Shown: one piece after another, positions 47,557 to 60,064 of the stretch
Layout of the letters: the number at the start of each line of letters is the position of its first letter
How positions within the stretch are numbered: the stretch's first letter is position 1
DNA from: Haberlea rhodopensis
Lineage: Eukaryota > Streptophyta > Magnoliopsida > Lamiales > Gesneriaceae
Direction of reading: 5' to 3'
Length of the DNA stretch: 64,000 nucleotides
NCBI GenBank assembly: GCA_907163345.1
Contig: CAJQUN010001145.1
Span: 1-64,000, forward strand
Translations under genes and position numbers: made by a program
The notes under the pieces: model-generated
Databases searched by the model: none
What the model was told of the DNA's origin: nothing
What the model saw: the letters and a program-made list of their open reading frames with translations, nothing else

Positions 47557-48649
47557 TAATGCGAATGGGTGCGTGGAGGGATGTGGATGTGTGGACGCAA
47601 GCGAGAGTGAGCTATTTTTTTAAAAAAAATTGCGTGTGGGTGTGCTTTAATGTGTCTATCTAAAAATCATATGTGTATATATATATTTACAATATGAAAT
47701 TCTTAACGGAATTGGCATTTGCAGCTTTATCATTATTTGAAAATATTAAAATAGATCTTATGTGTAGGATTAATGTTTGCAGCTTTGTAAAAAGTTATTA
47801 GCGGTGCTAGAAATGTAATTCAAATTTTTTATTATTGTTTTAAAAAAAATATCTTTTAGAGAATGAAATATGAAAATGAAGTACTAATATTTTGTTTTAT
47901 TTCACATAAAATAATGAATTCGAAAAAATGAAGCCAAACATTACACTATGTTTCAGTATATGGGGTAATAGTTAACAATTCATATTATTTCCAGATAATT
48001 ATATACCTTATGTAATATAAACAATTAAATTAACTCAATAAAAATAAAAGTTCTATCTATCTATAAAGTGGATCCTATTTAATTTTCATACAAAAAAACT
48101 CATGATATCACAATTATTATTATTTTCTACCTAAAAATGTTACAAAATTACATATATTGTCATATTTTCTTTTATCAAATATTTGAATTTCATATATTAT
48201 CTTTTCATGTAATTATATAATAGTGTATACTATATAGCAAGTTACCGTATTAGAATTTCATACCAACTCGAAGCGACGAGAAACCATGAAAATTCATCTA
48301 AATCCAAAAATTCAGAGAATTATATCGGAGAATTAAGGAGATGTTACAATTAGGGTGTTTTTTAGTGAATGCACTATTGCATGCAGCATTTCCACAATAC
48401 CGTTATGATCAATTAGCGGGACTCGATCGATAATAGTTTGCGGGCCTTTAAGCAGGAGAGCAATAGATGTTTCCTAGGGCAGCCTTCAGGCAAGAGATTC
48501 GAGAAGCTTACCCCTTCACACCCCACGTAGCCGTAGTTATGGCATTAGCCCACAACAATGTTGAATTAATTAATCTTTTTTATCTTAGAAAAAGTGTATA
48601 TGATATTTATGTTTCTTATTTTTCAATATGGGATGGTGTTTTTCTCAAG
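47557..48649. other. Spacer, possible Helitron 5' remnant near 48056
   Basis: At 48056 the plus strand reads A|TCTATCTATAAAGTGGATCC, similar to the 5' terminus of the Helitron in the MinE intron. No matching hairpin-CTAG end was found downstream, so at most it is a fragment. No gene was recognised elsewhere in this stretch. Confidence 0.35.
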
Positions 48650-49221
48650 TTTTTTTTTTGTTTTGAATAAATAAGTATTGTATTCACATATATTTCGCAA
48701 TATCTGCGAGCACATGCTGACTCGCAAAAGTCGACACTAATTGTCGATGACCCATGAGTAATTACATGTTTTGCAAGACTATGAGCAACCAAGTTTGCCG
48801 TTCTACAATATTGCAACATTCGAAACCAAAGTGTCTGACAAAAGATAATATTGGACCATCAACGTGCCTATGACATTGCTTATGAAGAGCCTAAACAACA
48901 TTGATTGAATCTGTTCAATCATACCATTCTGCCACTGGTGAAGTCTTGTGATGAGAATCCCTTCCCGAACTGCCAGTGTTCAGCAGGTTGAGTGGAGAAA
49001 ATTCATCAACGTTAAGTTTTACAAAGCCAGAAGGTGGTGGTCTGCAATGAGGGTGTAGCGACAATATATTATCATGAAGCACTGATGAAACAGGTTGGCT
49101 CTGAGTAAATTATCCCACAAGATACTTGCTTGGGGCGCGTTATCGTTATGAGAATCCATAAGACCCTGGGAATACCAAATGATTTCGAGCAATCCAAATA
49201 CTCCAAATAAACATAGCCATT
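48650..49221 (-). pseudogene. 3' end of a LINE-type ORF2 (RNase H region), truncated
   Basis: Minus-strand pieces read MFIW..WIARN..V near 49190, PPPSGFVKLNVDEFS near 49010-49045 and RTANLVAHSLAKH near 48755-48805. They are in the order of the RNase H domain at the end of plant non-LTR retrotransposons. Frame changes separate the pieces. The upstream part is cut off at 49222 by the LTR retrotransposon. Confidence 0.65.
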
Positions 49222-50183
49222 TGATCACGTTTTATTTAAACGATAAATTCTATCGAAGCACGCTTTGACTCAAATAGCACGATTTATACCGCAAGTATAC
49301 GGTTGTCAAATTTTAGTATAGATTATGAGAAGTAAGAATGTCGAACCCACGTGACTAACTGTAAGTACCAAAGAAGATGTTTTAAACTATATTTAACCTA
49401 TGAAAATGATTTAATCAAATAAACTAAATATCATAAATAAACTACTTGTGATATCCGAAAATTAATTATGTTAATCCCGGAGTGATTATAACCCATAATG
49501 AATTTTAATTGTGGTAATTATGAGATAATTACGGTGTTAAGACTCCCGAGGATTTTAATCTGATATCGGGGTAGTTGGAACCAAATGTTGAAATTTTATT
49601 CTCATTGAGGTGCTAACCTTGTAATTGTGTTGGTAGTGAAATCTGGAGTCTGGGGAACTTTGGTTTGAGGTTGGTGATGTAATTGAGTGATTGGGACATG
49701 ACTAGTGTACACAGATGATTTTTAATGAATTGTGGTGCTAGTATTTGAGACTCGGGTTTTTGGAGCCTTGGTACTATATATATCAAGAGGACTCGGTGTT
49801 CAATCATTTCTCCCTGCTCATTTCTCTCACCTCACTCCCGCCTCTCTCGTCCCCTCCCTTTTCCCCCTTTCACTTCCCTTTCTACTCCCATGGAAGAATC
49901 GAGCAAGGCTCGACTTCGTAGCGAGATTTCTCGAAGATAATTGGGTAATGTTTTTCCCATCGCCATTATCTTCGTTTTGAATGTGGTTTTGTTGAGTATG
50001 GTTGGGTATGGTAATGGATTTGAGTTTTGGAGATTTTTGGTAAAAATCTTAAAGTGTTGTTTTGGGTGTTTTTATTGAGTTTAAATGGAGTATTTGAGGT
50101 TGTAAAGGTGTTGGGGGTGTTGGTCCTGAATTTGGGGTGAAAAATACCAATGTTGTATGATTTGTTTTGGAAAAATATCAGGT

Positions 50184-50460
50184 TGCGATCGATCGCGGCT
50201 TGGCGCTGATCGATAAGCCGCGATCGATCGCGACATTACGCTGATTTTGGTGACGATGAACATTCGCGGCGATCGATCGCGAATACTCGGCGATCGATCG
50301 CGGAGGGAGTGGCGATCGATCGCAAGAAGTTGTGATCGATCGCGGGGAGTCAGTTGATGTTGGCGATCGATCGGTATGGGACGACGATCAATCACAGATG
50401 TTTAATTTTCGGGCAATAAGATCTCGCTATCGATCGTGGGAAATGGCGATCGATCACGGC
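50184..50460. repeat. Cluster of GCGATCGATCGC palindromes
   Basis: Within 280 bases of the solo LTR, GATCGATCG or a one-base variant occurs about ten times, mostly inside GCGATCGATCGCG, spaced irregularly 20-40 bases apart. The spacers are not repeats of each other, so it is not a simple microsatellite. Confidence 0.85.
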
Positions 50461-51341
50461 CCTTGTTTCTTTGGTTTTTCAACTTTTGGTAAAAGTTGGG
50501 ATTTTGGAATTAGGGTTTATTTGGTAGATTTAAATGGCGATGTCTACATTCCAATGTGAATATTACACTGTAAAATGGAATGGTTTGAGTTGAACTTTGA
50601 TAAAGTCGGACTACTCAATTGAATAATTATTTATCATTGAACATAGAAAATGGGATATTTTGAGTAGTATGCATGGTTTAATAATTGTGATTAATCATCG
50701 GGATAGGATGATGAATTGGGGGTCAAGTACGTGCTTGTGCATGTAGTTGCGTGCTTATGTTTGATTATGAGATATTAACTGTGTATAGCGAATAATTCAC
50801 TGGATCTCGGGCCTAAGGCAAGGATTGGTTCTGGCTATGGGACTATAAGGTACGTGTAGCGTACGAGCATAGCTTTATATATTATTGTCATTGTTGAATG
50901 AATAATATACTGTTGTGGCAATGAATTGGGATGCGTTGTGAATTATGTGGTGCCGCTATTAAGCGAGCAATGATTGGATGTTGTCGTTGTTGAGCGAACA
51001 TCGGTTATGAAGCCGCTGCAGTTGAGCGTGCGAGAGGTTAGAATGTCGCTATTGTTGAGCGAGTGATGAAATAGAACTGTGGGAAATCATTGTTTAGATA
51101 TATGTGATATCTGTGATTATTAGTGTAATGATTTGAACATATTGATTATGAAACCGATATTTGAGATCAGTTTAGTTAATCAAGGTAATGATTAACTGAT
51201 TTTGGGGATTTGATGGTTTTGGTTATTCTGAGAACATGAACAGCATGGAGGATTCCATATGATGACGATACTATACAGGAAGTATCTTTTAAATTTACAG
51301 CTTTATATTCTGTAAATTATGAATTGTGATATTGTTTTTAT

Positions 51342-51929
51342 TAGGGATGGCAATGGTACGGGTCCAAACCCGGACCCGCATTGAACCCGCCCCGTCGGGG
51401 TGGGTCTGGACCCACTTCAATCAAGTTTGAAAGCGGGGCGGGGCGGGTCCTGGGATTGACCGAACCAGCCCCGGACCCACCCCGCTATACATTTTTATTT
51501 TAAAAAAATAAAAAATTGATATTGATTATACATTTTACTTCTTTGATTGAACAATAAAATGTCATTATTTAATTTTATATCAAAATTCATGTGTTCATGT
51601 TAAAGAAGTTGGACATTTTGAAGGAAATAAGAGCAAATTAATAAATATTTAGTAGCTTAAAGATAGTTTTACAATGCTTATTATATATATTTACTAGAGA
51701 AAACATGAAATTTAATAACAAAACTCAACTTTTGTGTTTCAAAAATGATTTCTAAATAAATTTTTTTTAAAAAAATAAAAAATAAAAAAAATCTGGAACC
51801 GGAGCGGGCCGGGTAAATCCACCGGGTTCGCGGGTCTAAACGGGGCGGGGCGGTTCGGGTTTTGTGTGTAGCGGGGCGGGTCCTGGGATTGGCCAAACCC
51901 GTCCCATACCCTCCCCGTTGCCATTCCTA
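51342..51929. mobile_element. hAT-like MITE, 588 bp, nested in the solo LTR
   Basis: The ends TAGGGATGGCAATGG (left) and TAGGAATGGCAACGG (right, inward) are inverted repeats. The flanks GTTTTTAT and GTTATTAT are an 8-bp duplication with one mismatch. Subterminal regions are rich in GGGGCGGG/CCCGCCCC. It has no coding capacity. Confidence 0.82.
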
Positions 51930-53255
51930 GTTATTATTGAGATGGTGGATTAGTATGCTCACCGTGTGTGGGGGCTGTTTCTGTTGGGACATGTGAACAT
52001 GTACAACACCAGTTCCTGAGTTGAGTTCGGGCTGTAGATTGAGAATGCTTCCAGGGCTGAGGTACCAATATTGGTATTGAATAGTACGCCTTATACATTA
52101 GATACACAGTAATTATTCAATGCTCGTGTGTGAGCATTCATATATGTGTATATGGTTTGTATAAAGGTTGTTAGATTCTCTTTTCATTTTTGGTTGCATG
52201 TAATTAATTATGGTGTATTGCATGATGAATTGAGAACATGTTAGTGCGTTATGGCGTGCATATTTATGCAAGTTGAACTGTATAGGAATTGAACATTAAG
52301 GGAATTGATGTCAAAATTTTATAGATGTCGTGTTATTGCTCTAGAAGCATATAGAAGATTTCATTATGCACTAATAGCGGGTTAAGGTAGCGAGGGCCTT
52401 ACATTACTACTAATGATCCAACCAAGCAAACCAAAGATGATGAGAAAAATCCACTCGAAGATTTATCAAGATGTTGGTTCACTAATATAGTCTCATATGA
52501 CCCTCGATTGAATATCCATATATCTCTAAGGTGACGAGTTCTCCGATTTCATCTAATATATTCTCTCGAGCTATATTAAACATAATATCAAAGTACATTA
52601 AGTCACTCTCGCATACTTATTTAACAACTCAATATAGCATTAAGATCCATGAAAACTACTAGCTTTCAATTCTAGATATCTATGGCTACTACACGTGTAT
52701 TTGATCTCATCTCTTGATCTCAACATGAAATTCACGGCACAAATTATTAGTTCGTATTATAGTATCATCTCTCGATCTTACAATAATTAATCAATTCAAA
52801 TGTAGCTACTCCCTTGAAAGCATTATGAACATAAACCATGCACATAAAATATATGAATTCAATCACGATTTAATAATAAAGTCATATGTTAAAAACAAAG
52901 GTTCTCCTAATCTTGATAAATAAACTTAGTGCATACTTAAATTGAAAAAACAAAAGAAAACTAAAATTTAAAGACAAAGATAAACTATCGGTGTCGACTC
53001 CGTTTGTAAATCCTAGCTTTCTCTCTCTCTCTTCCTTCTCGGTCGCCTCTCAAATCTTCTTGTTGGCTTGTTCCAAGGCCTAGGATGGATGATGGTGAAG
53101 GTGAGATGAAGGATGGAGGCTTGTCCTAGGTAAAACGTATGTAGAATAATCACATAATTTTCGTCCATCATGTATTTATAGAGGAGGATGAATAAGTAGA
53201 TTTCTTGTAGAACTCAAACTCTGAAAGGTATTTTTTTAAGAATTTCTCGCACACT

Positions 53256-53435
53256 GATCGATCAGTACACAAGCTACCAATCGATCGGGATTTCTTCGAT
53301 TTTAATCCTTCAGCTTACGACCTTTACCGATCGATCGCTACGAAGCTACCAATAGATCGACATTTCTTCAAAATTGTTGCTCGTGTACCGTGATGTACCG
53401 ATCGATCGGTACATGACCACTGATCGACTTGTAGT
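53256..53435. repeat. GATCGATCG cluster in the 3' LTR
   Basis: CGATCGATCGG-type palindromes, including TACCGATCGATCGGTAC, occur about six times with CTACCGATC / CTACCAATC contexts. The counterpart in the 5' LTR is at 58640-58805. Confidence 0.7.
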
Positions 53436-53658
53436 GTGTTTTTTCTTCCAAACACAAACTTTTGTCGTTTCTTCGATTGATTTGCTCGTTCGAGTCATTT
53501 TTCATCATTTTTAGCTCATTTTTGTCATTTCCTCGTACTTCGACCTTGATTCCTTGAACATACAAAAAAGAACAATAAAACACATAATATCGTCCAGGAC
53601 TCACATTAAAATCTAATGAACAAGTACATAAATATAAGTGCAAAAATGACACTTATCA

Positions 53659-56600
53659 ACTTACCCAAACTTATCACTTAATCGTCATCGATTAAGCATT
53701 AAAATCAAAAGGTAGAGTTCATTCTTGATACTTGATATCACAGTTCACTTGCATCGAATGAGATTTATTATACTCCCTTAGAATAAGGATAGCAAATTTC
53801 ATTTGGCTCGTAAGGGTATGTATAATGAGTTTAAACAAGAATGTCAAATGTAGATTTATGCAATGCATACACCAAGAAGCAGAAGGCACAGAGGCATTAA
53901 CTCAAATCCAGGCTCAGGTATGGATGGATATGGAGCAACATACTTAGTTGTTCTAAGTATCTTTTGAACTTTGAATTCTGGAATTATGAACAAAAAGAAA
54001 CTGTTTCATCCATATTCCATGTCGGCTGTCATGTTAGGACTGCTTTTTGTCGTCTCAAGATTTTTGAAACTTTGCCTGGTGTTTCATCTCTTTTACATCA
54101 TTGACTGACTTTGGTTTCATAGAATGAGTCTTTTTATGTACTTCTGGGATCATTGAAGTTAGATGGACAATTCCAAGTTGGCATGCTTAGTTTCAACAAT
54201 TTTGCGCCACACCCTTGTTGTTTTTGTGGATATCTTCTTGCTGTTTGCTAGACTGCATTCTTAAGTGATAACAATTTTCTCGGTTTGATTTCCATTATTC
54301 TAGTTATGATCTCTCCCCCTTTCCTCTTCTCTTCCTTGCAGTTGCAGAAAAAATTGCAATAATTGTCTAACTCATGTGAAGATGTATTTAGGAGTAAACA
54401 ATATGAAGTGCACTTTATTCAATTCGAGGAATGACTTACTACAAACGTGCAAATGAAGAAATTGTAAAGAAGCTTTAGTAGTGCTGGTATGATTTCTGTC
54501 ATATTTATTTTTAAGGTAGATTATGTTCTCTTCTTGAAAGAACTATGAGCGGCATTTATTTGAGGTCTGACTCAAAGGCCAGAAGGGTTATCAATATTTT
54601 ACTTGGCATCATGCCATGCTCAGAAGTTAACTCGTTCGCTTGCAGTTGTCAATAACTTTGTTCAATTACCTTTTCCAAGTCCGAACAATTGTCGACCACC
54701 AGATTCGCTGGTATGCAATATTCATCCCGGCCAGCAGCACATATCCTCGGCGTTGAATATAATCCCAAAGTACTCCTAAGACTCAAATATAATCAATCAA
54801 AAAGGCGGTAAGACCCTTGCAGAATCCCCCAACAGTATGGAGCTTGGAAAGCTCGGATCCAGTCAAGATCCGAACAACAAGGAGCAGGGGCGAAGGCAAG
54901 GGGGTGCGCATGGGGCAACCGTTTCGCCAAGGGGGTGCATTTACAAATAAGCTCAAAGTGGGACAATAGGGAATGATATAAATAATGTAGGTTTTGAAAG
55001 GCTCAAACGTTCCAAAGATCACCTAGATAATTTCCAGGTCAAGTTTGTAACTATAAAATTCCGCCTCAAAATATCCTCAAATAGGTTATAGAGTAACTCT
55101 AAGATGATCAAGACAAATCATTGAGTTCACAACAATTATCACTATTCAATATGCAATCGACAAGATCATGACTCAAAATGCTAAAAATATTTCTCATTCT
55201 TGACATATTAGCTCAACAAAGGATATTCACATACATATCCAACAATCATTATAAATCAAGTCTGTATGCATAGTGAGATCAAAATCCTCATTGAAGAGTT
55301 TATATTATAATTCATTCTTTTCTCAAGTTTGAACTCATAATTTTCTTTTGCTCATAATAATCGGACGATTCAAGTGTCAATTCAGCACACTGCATGATAA
55401 AACAAGTAAAACATGCAAGTCACCCCCCAAACCTAAATCAAACATTTTGTCCTTAATGCTTAAAGGAATCAAAAGGGAAACAATAAACTCCCCTGATCAA
55501 TACGCTTGCAAGAGGGCTGATGAATATTGTATTTTTAAAGCTCTGATATTGTAGGGATTTATCGCCCCATCTGGGTACATTGAAAGAGAAGAATTCAAAT
55601 AAATAGTCGACTCGTGAGATGATAAAACTAAAAATCAAATAAACTAAATAACAAAGGATATTGGCTTGGGTTGCATCCCAAGAAGCGCTGATTTCTAGTC
55701 GTCGACTTGACCATCAGAAGCAACCATCAAAGAGTGGCTTCCGCCCATATTAAGTATCATTTGATATCACATATGAGTCTTGATTCAGTATACCCTCAAG
55801 ATTGGCAAGATGTCTACTAAGTTAGCTCTTCGCTCCAACAACATTTTTTCTTGAATTGGTAGGCATGAGAGAATGATTCTTGGTTTGGCTTCATCTCGTG
55901 TAGGGTGTAGTATGGTGAAATTGGCATTGATGGGAAAAATGGATCCATATATGACATAGAACATGTCACCATCGATGGCTGCACATCAATATTTTTGAGA
56001 ATATGCTCAGTCTCTATTTCCTTGGGAACTCCTCGGATAACTTTTCTACACAAGGCGCAATCACTTGAGGAGGCTTAAGTTCCATTAAATCCTCCTCATT
56101 TGTAGGATCACTCCCCCAAATTCGGTGGTGGAGTAGTCATCATCGTGTTCCCAGACTTGATTCTTCACCCTTTGATTAGTAGAACTTTTATCTTCCTCTT
56201 GGTTGCTCGTTGAAAATGTTTTCATGAGGATCGCTAATTGCTTGTCCAGACGATGTACATAGTTGTCTGGCTCTCCAGTCTGGTCTCGGATGATGCTACG
56301 AATCTAAGTAACATATCCTTCAACTGAGCAATATCTCCTTCAGAACTATCTCTCTTCTCTCCGTGATGTTCAAATGGCTGGTGTGTAAAATACGGGTAAT
56401 GATGCTCTGATGGGTATTGGTGATTCCAATCTTGCAATGAAGGATCTCAATGCCAATGTTAATCGAAGTCCACCGTATCATTAAACACTGCAACACACTG
56501 TCTTCATCCCTATTAAACATGGGACTACGAGTTTCCAAAGCTCCTTTGAATACCCATTCTTGTGTTTCTGTATCCAATCCATTGTAGAAATATTGCAGAA

Positions 56601-56879
56601 TATAGTTTGAAAAGCTATGATACCAGAATGTGTTTGCCAATTTACTGATTTTCTCCCAAACTGCATAAAATGGCCCTGAATATTGTTGGACAAAACTTGT
56701 GAAGACTTATCGATGAAACATCATAGGTACCTCGCAAGAAAAACAAAATTAAACAATTAAATATTTTTTTTTCTTGGAAATATATATAAAAAATTATAAA
56801 CAAAAATAATGGTTAAATTACAGTAAAAAAAATCGTGTGATATTACTAAAATTAATCTCCGTCAACGACGCCAAAAACT
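53659..56879 (-). pseudogene. Retrotransposon interior with gag-like remains
   Basis: Near 56380-56690 minus-strand pieces read W....L.NTFWYHSF, then FYNGLDTETQEWVFKGALE and a following MFNRDED patch. They resemble the central part of gag in Athila/Tat-type elements (compare the conserved FYNGL motif). The piece DIAQLKDMLLRFVASSETRL at about 56275-56340 fits the gag coiled-coil linker. No protease, reverse transcriptase or integrase motif was found in the rest. The part 53800-54700 is less AT-rich and exon/intron-like but was not identified. The element would have depended on others for movement. Confidence 0.6.
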
Positions 56880-57360
56880 TGATCGTGCTTTATTTAAACA
56901 ATAAATTCTATCGATGCACGCTTTGACTTAAATATCACGATTTATACCGCAAGTGCACGGTTGTCAAGTTTTAGTATATATTATGAGAACGAGAAGTAAG
57001 AGTATCGAACGCACATGGACTAACTGTAAGTACCAAATAAGATGCTTTAAATTATATTTAACCTACAAAAATGATTTAATCAATTAAACTAAATAACATC
57101 AATTTACTATTACTAATGATCCAACCAAGCAAATCAAAGATGACGAGAAAAAGTCTCTCGAAAGAATTATCAAGACGTTGGTTCATCAATATAATCTTCT
57201 ATGACCCTCGATTGAATATCCATATATCGCTAATGTGACGAGTTCTTCGATTTTATCTAATATACTCTCTCGAGTTATATTAAACCTGATATCAAAGTGC
57301 ATTAAGTCACTCTCGCATACTTATTTAACAACTCAATATTGCATTAAGATATTTGAAAAC

Positions 57361-58009
57361 CAGGGGCGTAGCCAGGATTTTTATATTGGGTGAGCTGGAG
57401 TCAAAGACACTGGGGGTGAAGGAGGCGACAACCTCATTGTTGAGGTTCGGGGCGGAGCCCCGAAATTTTTTTTTGTATAAACACTTCGTTCGTATACTCG
57501 TTAGCTATTATTTTATCTTTCTCTACATGCATAAGTTTTACTCACTATTTAATTCTTAATCTTCTGTATAAATATTTCATAATCCATTTAATCTAAATTT
57601 CAAATTAATATATATAATGGGTTTAATATTAGATAGAAAAAAAATATATCAGAATTTTTTTTAAAAGAACTAGAGTTTACAAAAAAAAATGATGTATATC
57701 TATATATTTTTTAAAAATAAGCTTAAAAATGGGACAAATAAGTATTAAATTCTTTTTAAAAATAATTTTAAACTTAAATTTTGTTTAAATAAATAAAAAA
57801 ATATTATGTAAGGAAAATCCAGAATTTTTTTATGAATTGAGCTTCTTGGGTTTCAAACTCTTGACCTAACACTGCCATATTAATATCTTTACCACCTGCA
57901 CCACACCATTTCTCACGTTATTATTAGACAATATATATATATATAATAATTCTGGGCAGGGCTGGGTGGGCTGAAGCCTACCCCAGCCCACACCGTAGAT
58001 CTGCCCCTA
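57361..58009. mobile_element. hAT-like MITE, 649 bp, nested in the 5' LTR
   Basis: The ends CAGGGGCGTAGCC (left) and TAGGGGCAGATCTACGG (right, inward) are imperfect inverted repeats. They are flanked by a perfect 8-bp duplication TTGAAAAC (57353-57360 and 58010-58017). The other LTR of the host element is continuous at this point. The CAGGGGC..AGATCTACGG end is a common plant hAT MITE terminus. No transposase frame. Confidence 0.87.
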
Positions 58010-59033
58010 TTGAAAACTACTAGCTTTCAATTCTAGATATTTATGGTTATCACACATGTATTTGATTTCATCTCTCGATCTCAATCTGAAATTTACGGCA
58101 TAATTTACTAGTTCGTATTATAATACATTTCTCGATCTCAATTACAATAACTAATATCAATTCAAAGGTAGCTACTCCCTTGAAATCATTAATAACATAA
58201 ATCATGAGCATAAGATAATGAATTCAATCAAGATTTAATAATTAACTCATAGGTTAAAAACAAAGGTTCTCTTAATTTTGATAAATAAACTTAGTTCATA
58301 ATTAAATTGAAAAAAAAAACTAAAATTTAAAAACAAAGATAAACTCCTGGTGTCGACTTCGTTTATAGATCATATCTTCCTCTCTTGCTTCCTTATCGAC
58401 CGCTTCTCGAATCTTCTGTTGGCTTGTTCCAAGGCCTATGATGGATGATTGATGATTGTGAATGTGAGATGAAGGATGAAAGCTTGTCCTGGGTAAAAAA
58501 ATGTGGAATGATCTGATAGATAAATTTCGTACATAATGTATTTATAGAGGAAGATGAATAAGTAGATTCATTATAGAACTCAAACTCTAAAAGGTATTTT
58601 TTTTCCAGAATTTATCGTATATTGATCGTTTAGTACACAAGCTACCGATCTACAAATCGATCGGTATTTCTTCAATTTTAATCCTTCAGCTTACGATATT
58701 TACTGATCGATTGCTACGAAGCTACCGATCAATCGGTATTTCTTCAAAATTGTTGCTCGTGTATCGTGATTTACCGATCGAACGGTACATGACGACCGAT
58801 CGATAGGTAGTCAGTTTTTCTTCCAAAAACACGAACTTTTTTTCGTTTCTTCGATTTGCTCGTTCGAGTTCTTTTTCATCATTATGGTCATTTTTAGCTC
58901 ATTTCTTCATTTCCTTGTACTTCGACATTGATTTCTGAAATATACAGAAATAACAATAAAATACACAATATCGTCCAAGACTCAAAGTCAACTCTAATGA
59001 ATAAACATAAAAATATAAATGCACAATAGTACA

Positions 59034-59699
59034 TGTAAGGAGTACGTTCCGCTTTCAATGCCGATTGATACCTGCAATCAAGAAATAACACAAATCACAG
59101 TATACAATTCCAATACAAAACATAAACTGGAATGCAAACAAGATTAAAGGGATTAGGGCTCAGGTCGAGCTGGGTATCCAATCAACGTCGTCACCGGGGA
59201 ACCAAGGTATCGAATCCAACAGATGGAGACACACACTGCCCGAGACCGCTGCCCAAGACACACGGCCAAGCACTGCCCGAAGACACAGCCAAGCACAGCC
59301 GCGCACACAGCACCAAAGCACCAAGCTTTTCACACGGCAAGCAATCGGAAACCACCCAACGACCGGAGCACAAAGCCACGGCCAGCCACCGCTGGAACAG
59401 GAAGCACGAAGGGGAAGGGGTAGGCGAAAATACACTGAGTATTTTCGGGTTTCAGTGGTCTACCCTCATCATTAACCAAACCATACATAAAGGCAAGAGG
59501 GAGACGAAGAGGATGGTGTGAGTTCCGAGTAGTCCAGCCGAAGAGACACACGGTGGGAAGCTTCTGGAGAATAGGGCACCGAAGGGGTGAGGGCTGGAAG
59601 AGAAAGGGGGCTAGGTAATGGGGGGCTCGGTTATGGGGTGATGGGAGAAGGGCCAAAGCCCATCAGACAAATAAAGAGGTAATGGGCCAAAACCCAACA
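59034..59699 (-). mobile_element. Solo LTR, 666 bp, at the outer edge of the 5' LTR
   Basis: On the minus strand it runs TGTTGGGTTTTGGCCCATTA ... CGTACTCCTTACA. It is flanked by a perfect 5-bp duplication GTACA (59029-59033 and 59700-59704). The middle is GC-rich and gives long but unsupported frames on both strands (59132-59521 and the reverse). No internal domain or second copy is present, so it is a solo LTR, possibly Copia by its size. Confidence 0.85.
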
Positions 59700-59709
59700 G
59701 TACATAACA

Positions 59710-60064
59710 CCAACGCACCGATATCCTGGACATTATCATTTTCTCAAGTTTTATTCAAGTGGTCTCTCTTATGTATTTTACTTTATTTATTCTTAAGAAA
59801 GAGCATTGAATACCAACTATTTTGTCTTATTGAATGCTTTTTGTATTCTTTATAAAATAGCCTTACTGTAATTATCCTTTATATTTTCTTTTTCAAAAGT
59901 TTTAAAGTACATATTTTCTTTAATTAATGATAAAAAAAATCTGAACTGATAAAATTACAAAACATAATATGTTTGCCAGTTGAAAACTGTGCATCTCAAT
60001 CAATATTATATAATGAATTATTTATTAATTATGGAAATAATGAAGTATTTGTGTTAAAAAGTAA
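59710..60064. other. Spacer, nothing assigned
   Basis: AT-rich sequence without supported genes or transposon ends. Confidence 0.4.

Larger units (their letters stand above)
49447..52403 (+). mobile_element. Solo LTR nested in the 3' LTR, 2957 bp
   Basis: It runs TGTGATATCCGAAAATTAAT ... GCGAGGGCCTTACA and interrupts the host LTR exactly where the sister LTR (57085-57110) is continuous. The flanks CTACT and TTACT form a 5-bp target duplication with one mismatch. It contains a hAT-like element (51342-51929); without that it is about 2360 bp. No internal domains are present. Orientation is not certain. Confidence 0.8.
49222..59709 (-). mobile_element. Non-autonomous gypsy-like LTR retrotransposon with four nested insertions
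   Basis: The 3' LTR (49222-53658) and 5' LTR (56880 to about 59709) share the blocks around TTTATACCGCAAGT, ATCCAACCAAGCAAA, GTGACGAGTTCT and the GATCGATCG region. Each starts TGAT on the plus strand, and the 3' LTR ends ATCA. Just inside the 5' LTR the minus strand reads TTTTTGGCGTCGTTGACGGAG (56858-56878; first 20 bases of interest are TTTTTGGCGTCGTTGACGGA), a primer-binding site resembling tRNA-Asp. Just outside the 3' LTR the minus strand reads TAAGTTTGGGTAAGT, the polypurine-tract region. The 3.2-kb interior holds only gag-like remains. Nested in its LTRs are two solo LTRs and two hAT-like elements. The outer edge of the 5' LTR and a target duplication are unclear. Confidence 0.82.

Noticed and set aside
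48467..48670. Small protein-coding gene on the plus strand
   Set aside because: It is a 67-codon frame without domain, leader or splice signals, in spacer next to a LINE fragment.
50081..50395. Arg/Asp-rich minus-strand frame in the solo LTR
   Set aside because: The DRS-type repeats are simply the translation of GATCGATCG palindromes; there is no start context or homology.
59132..59656. Long overlapping frames on both strands (129 and 108 codons)
   Set aside because: They lie entirely inside a solo LTR with a perfect GTACA duplication, in GC-rich low-complexity sequence; no domain is recognisable.
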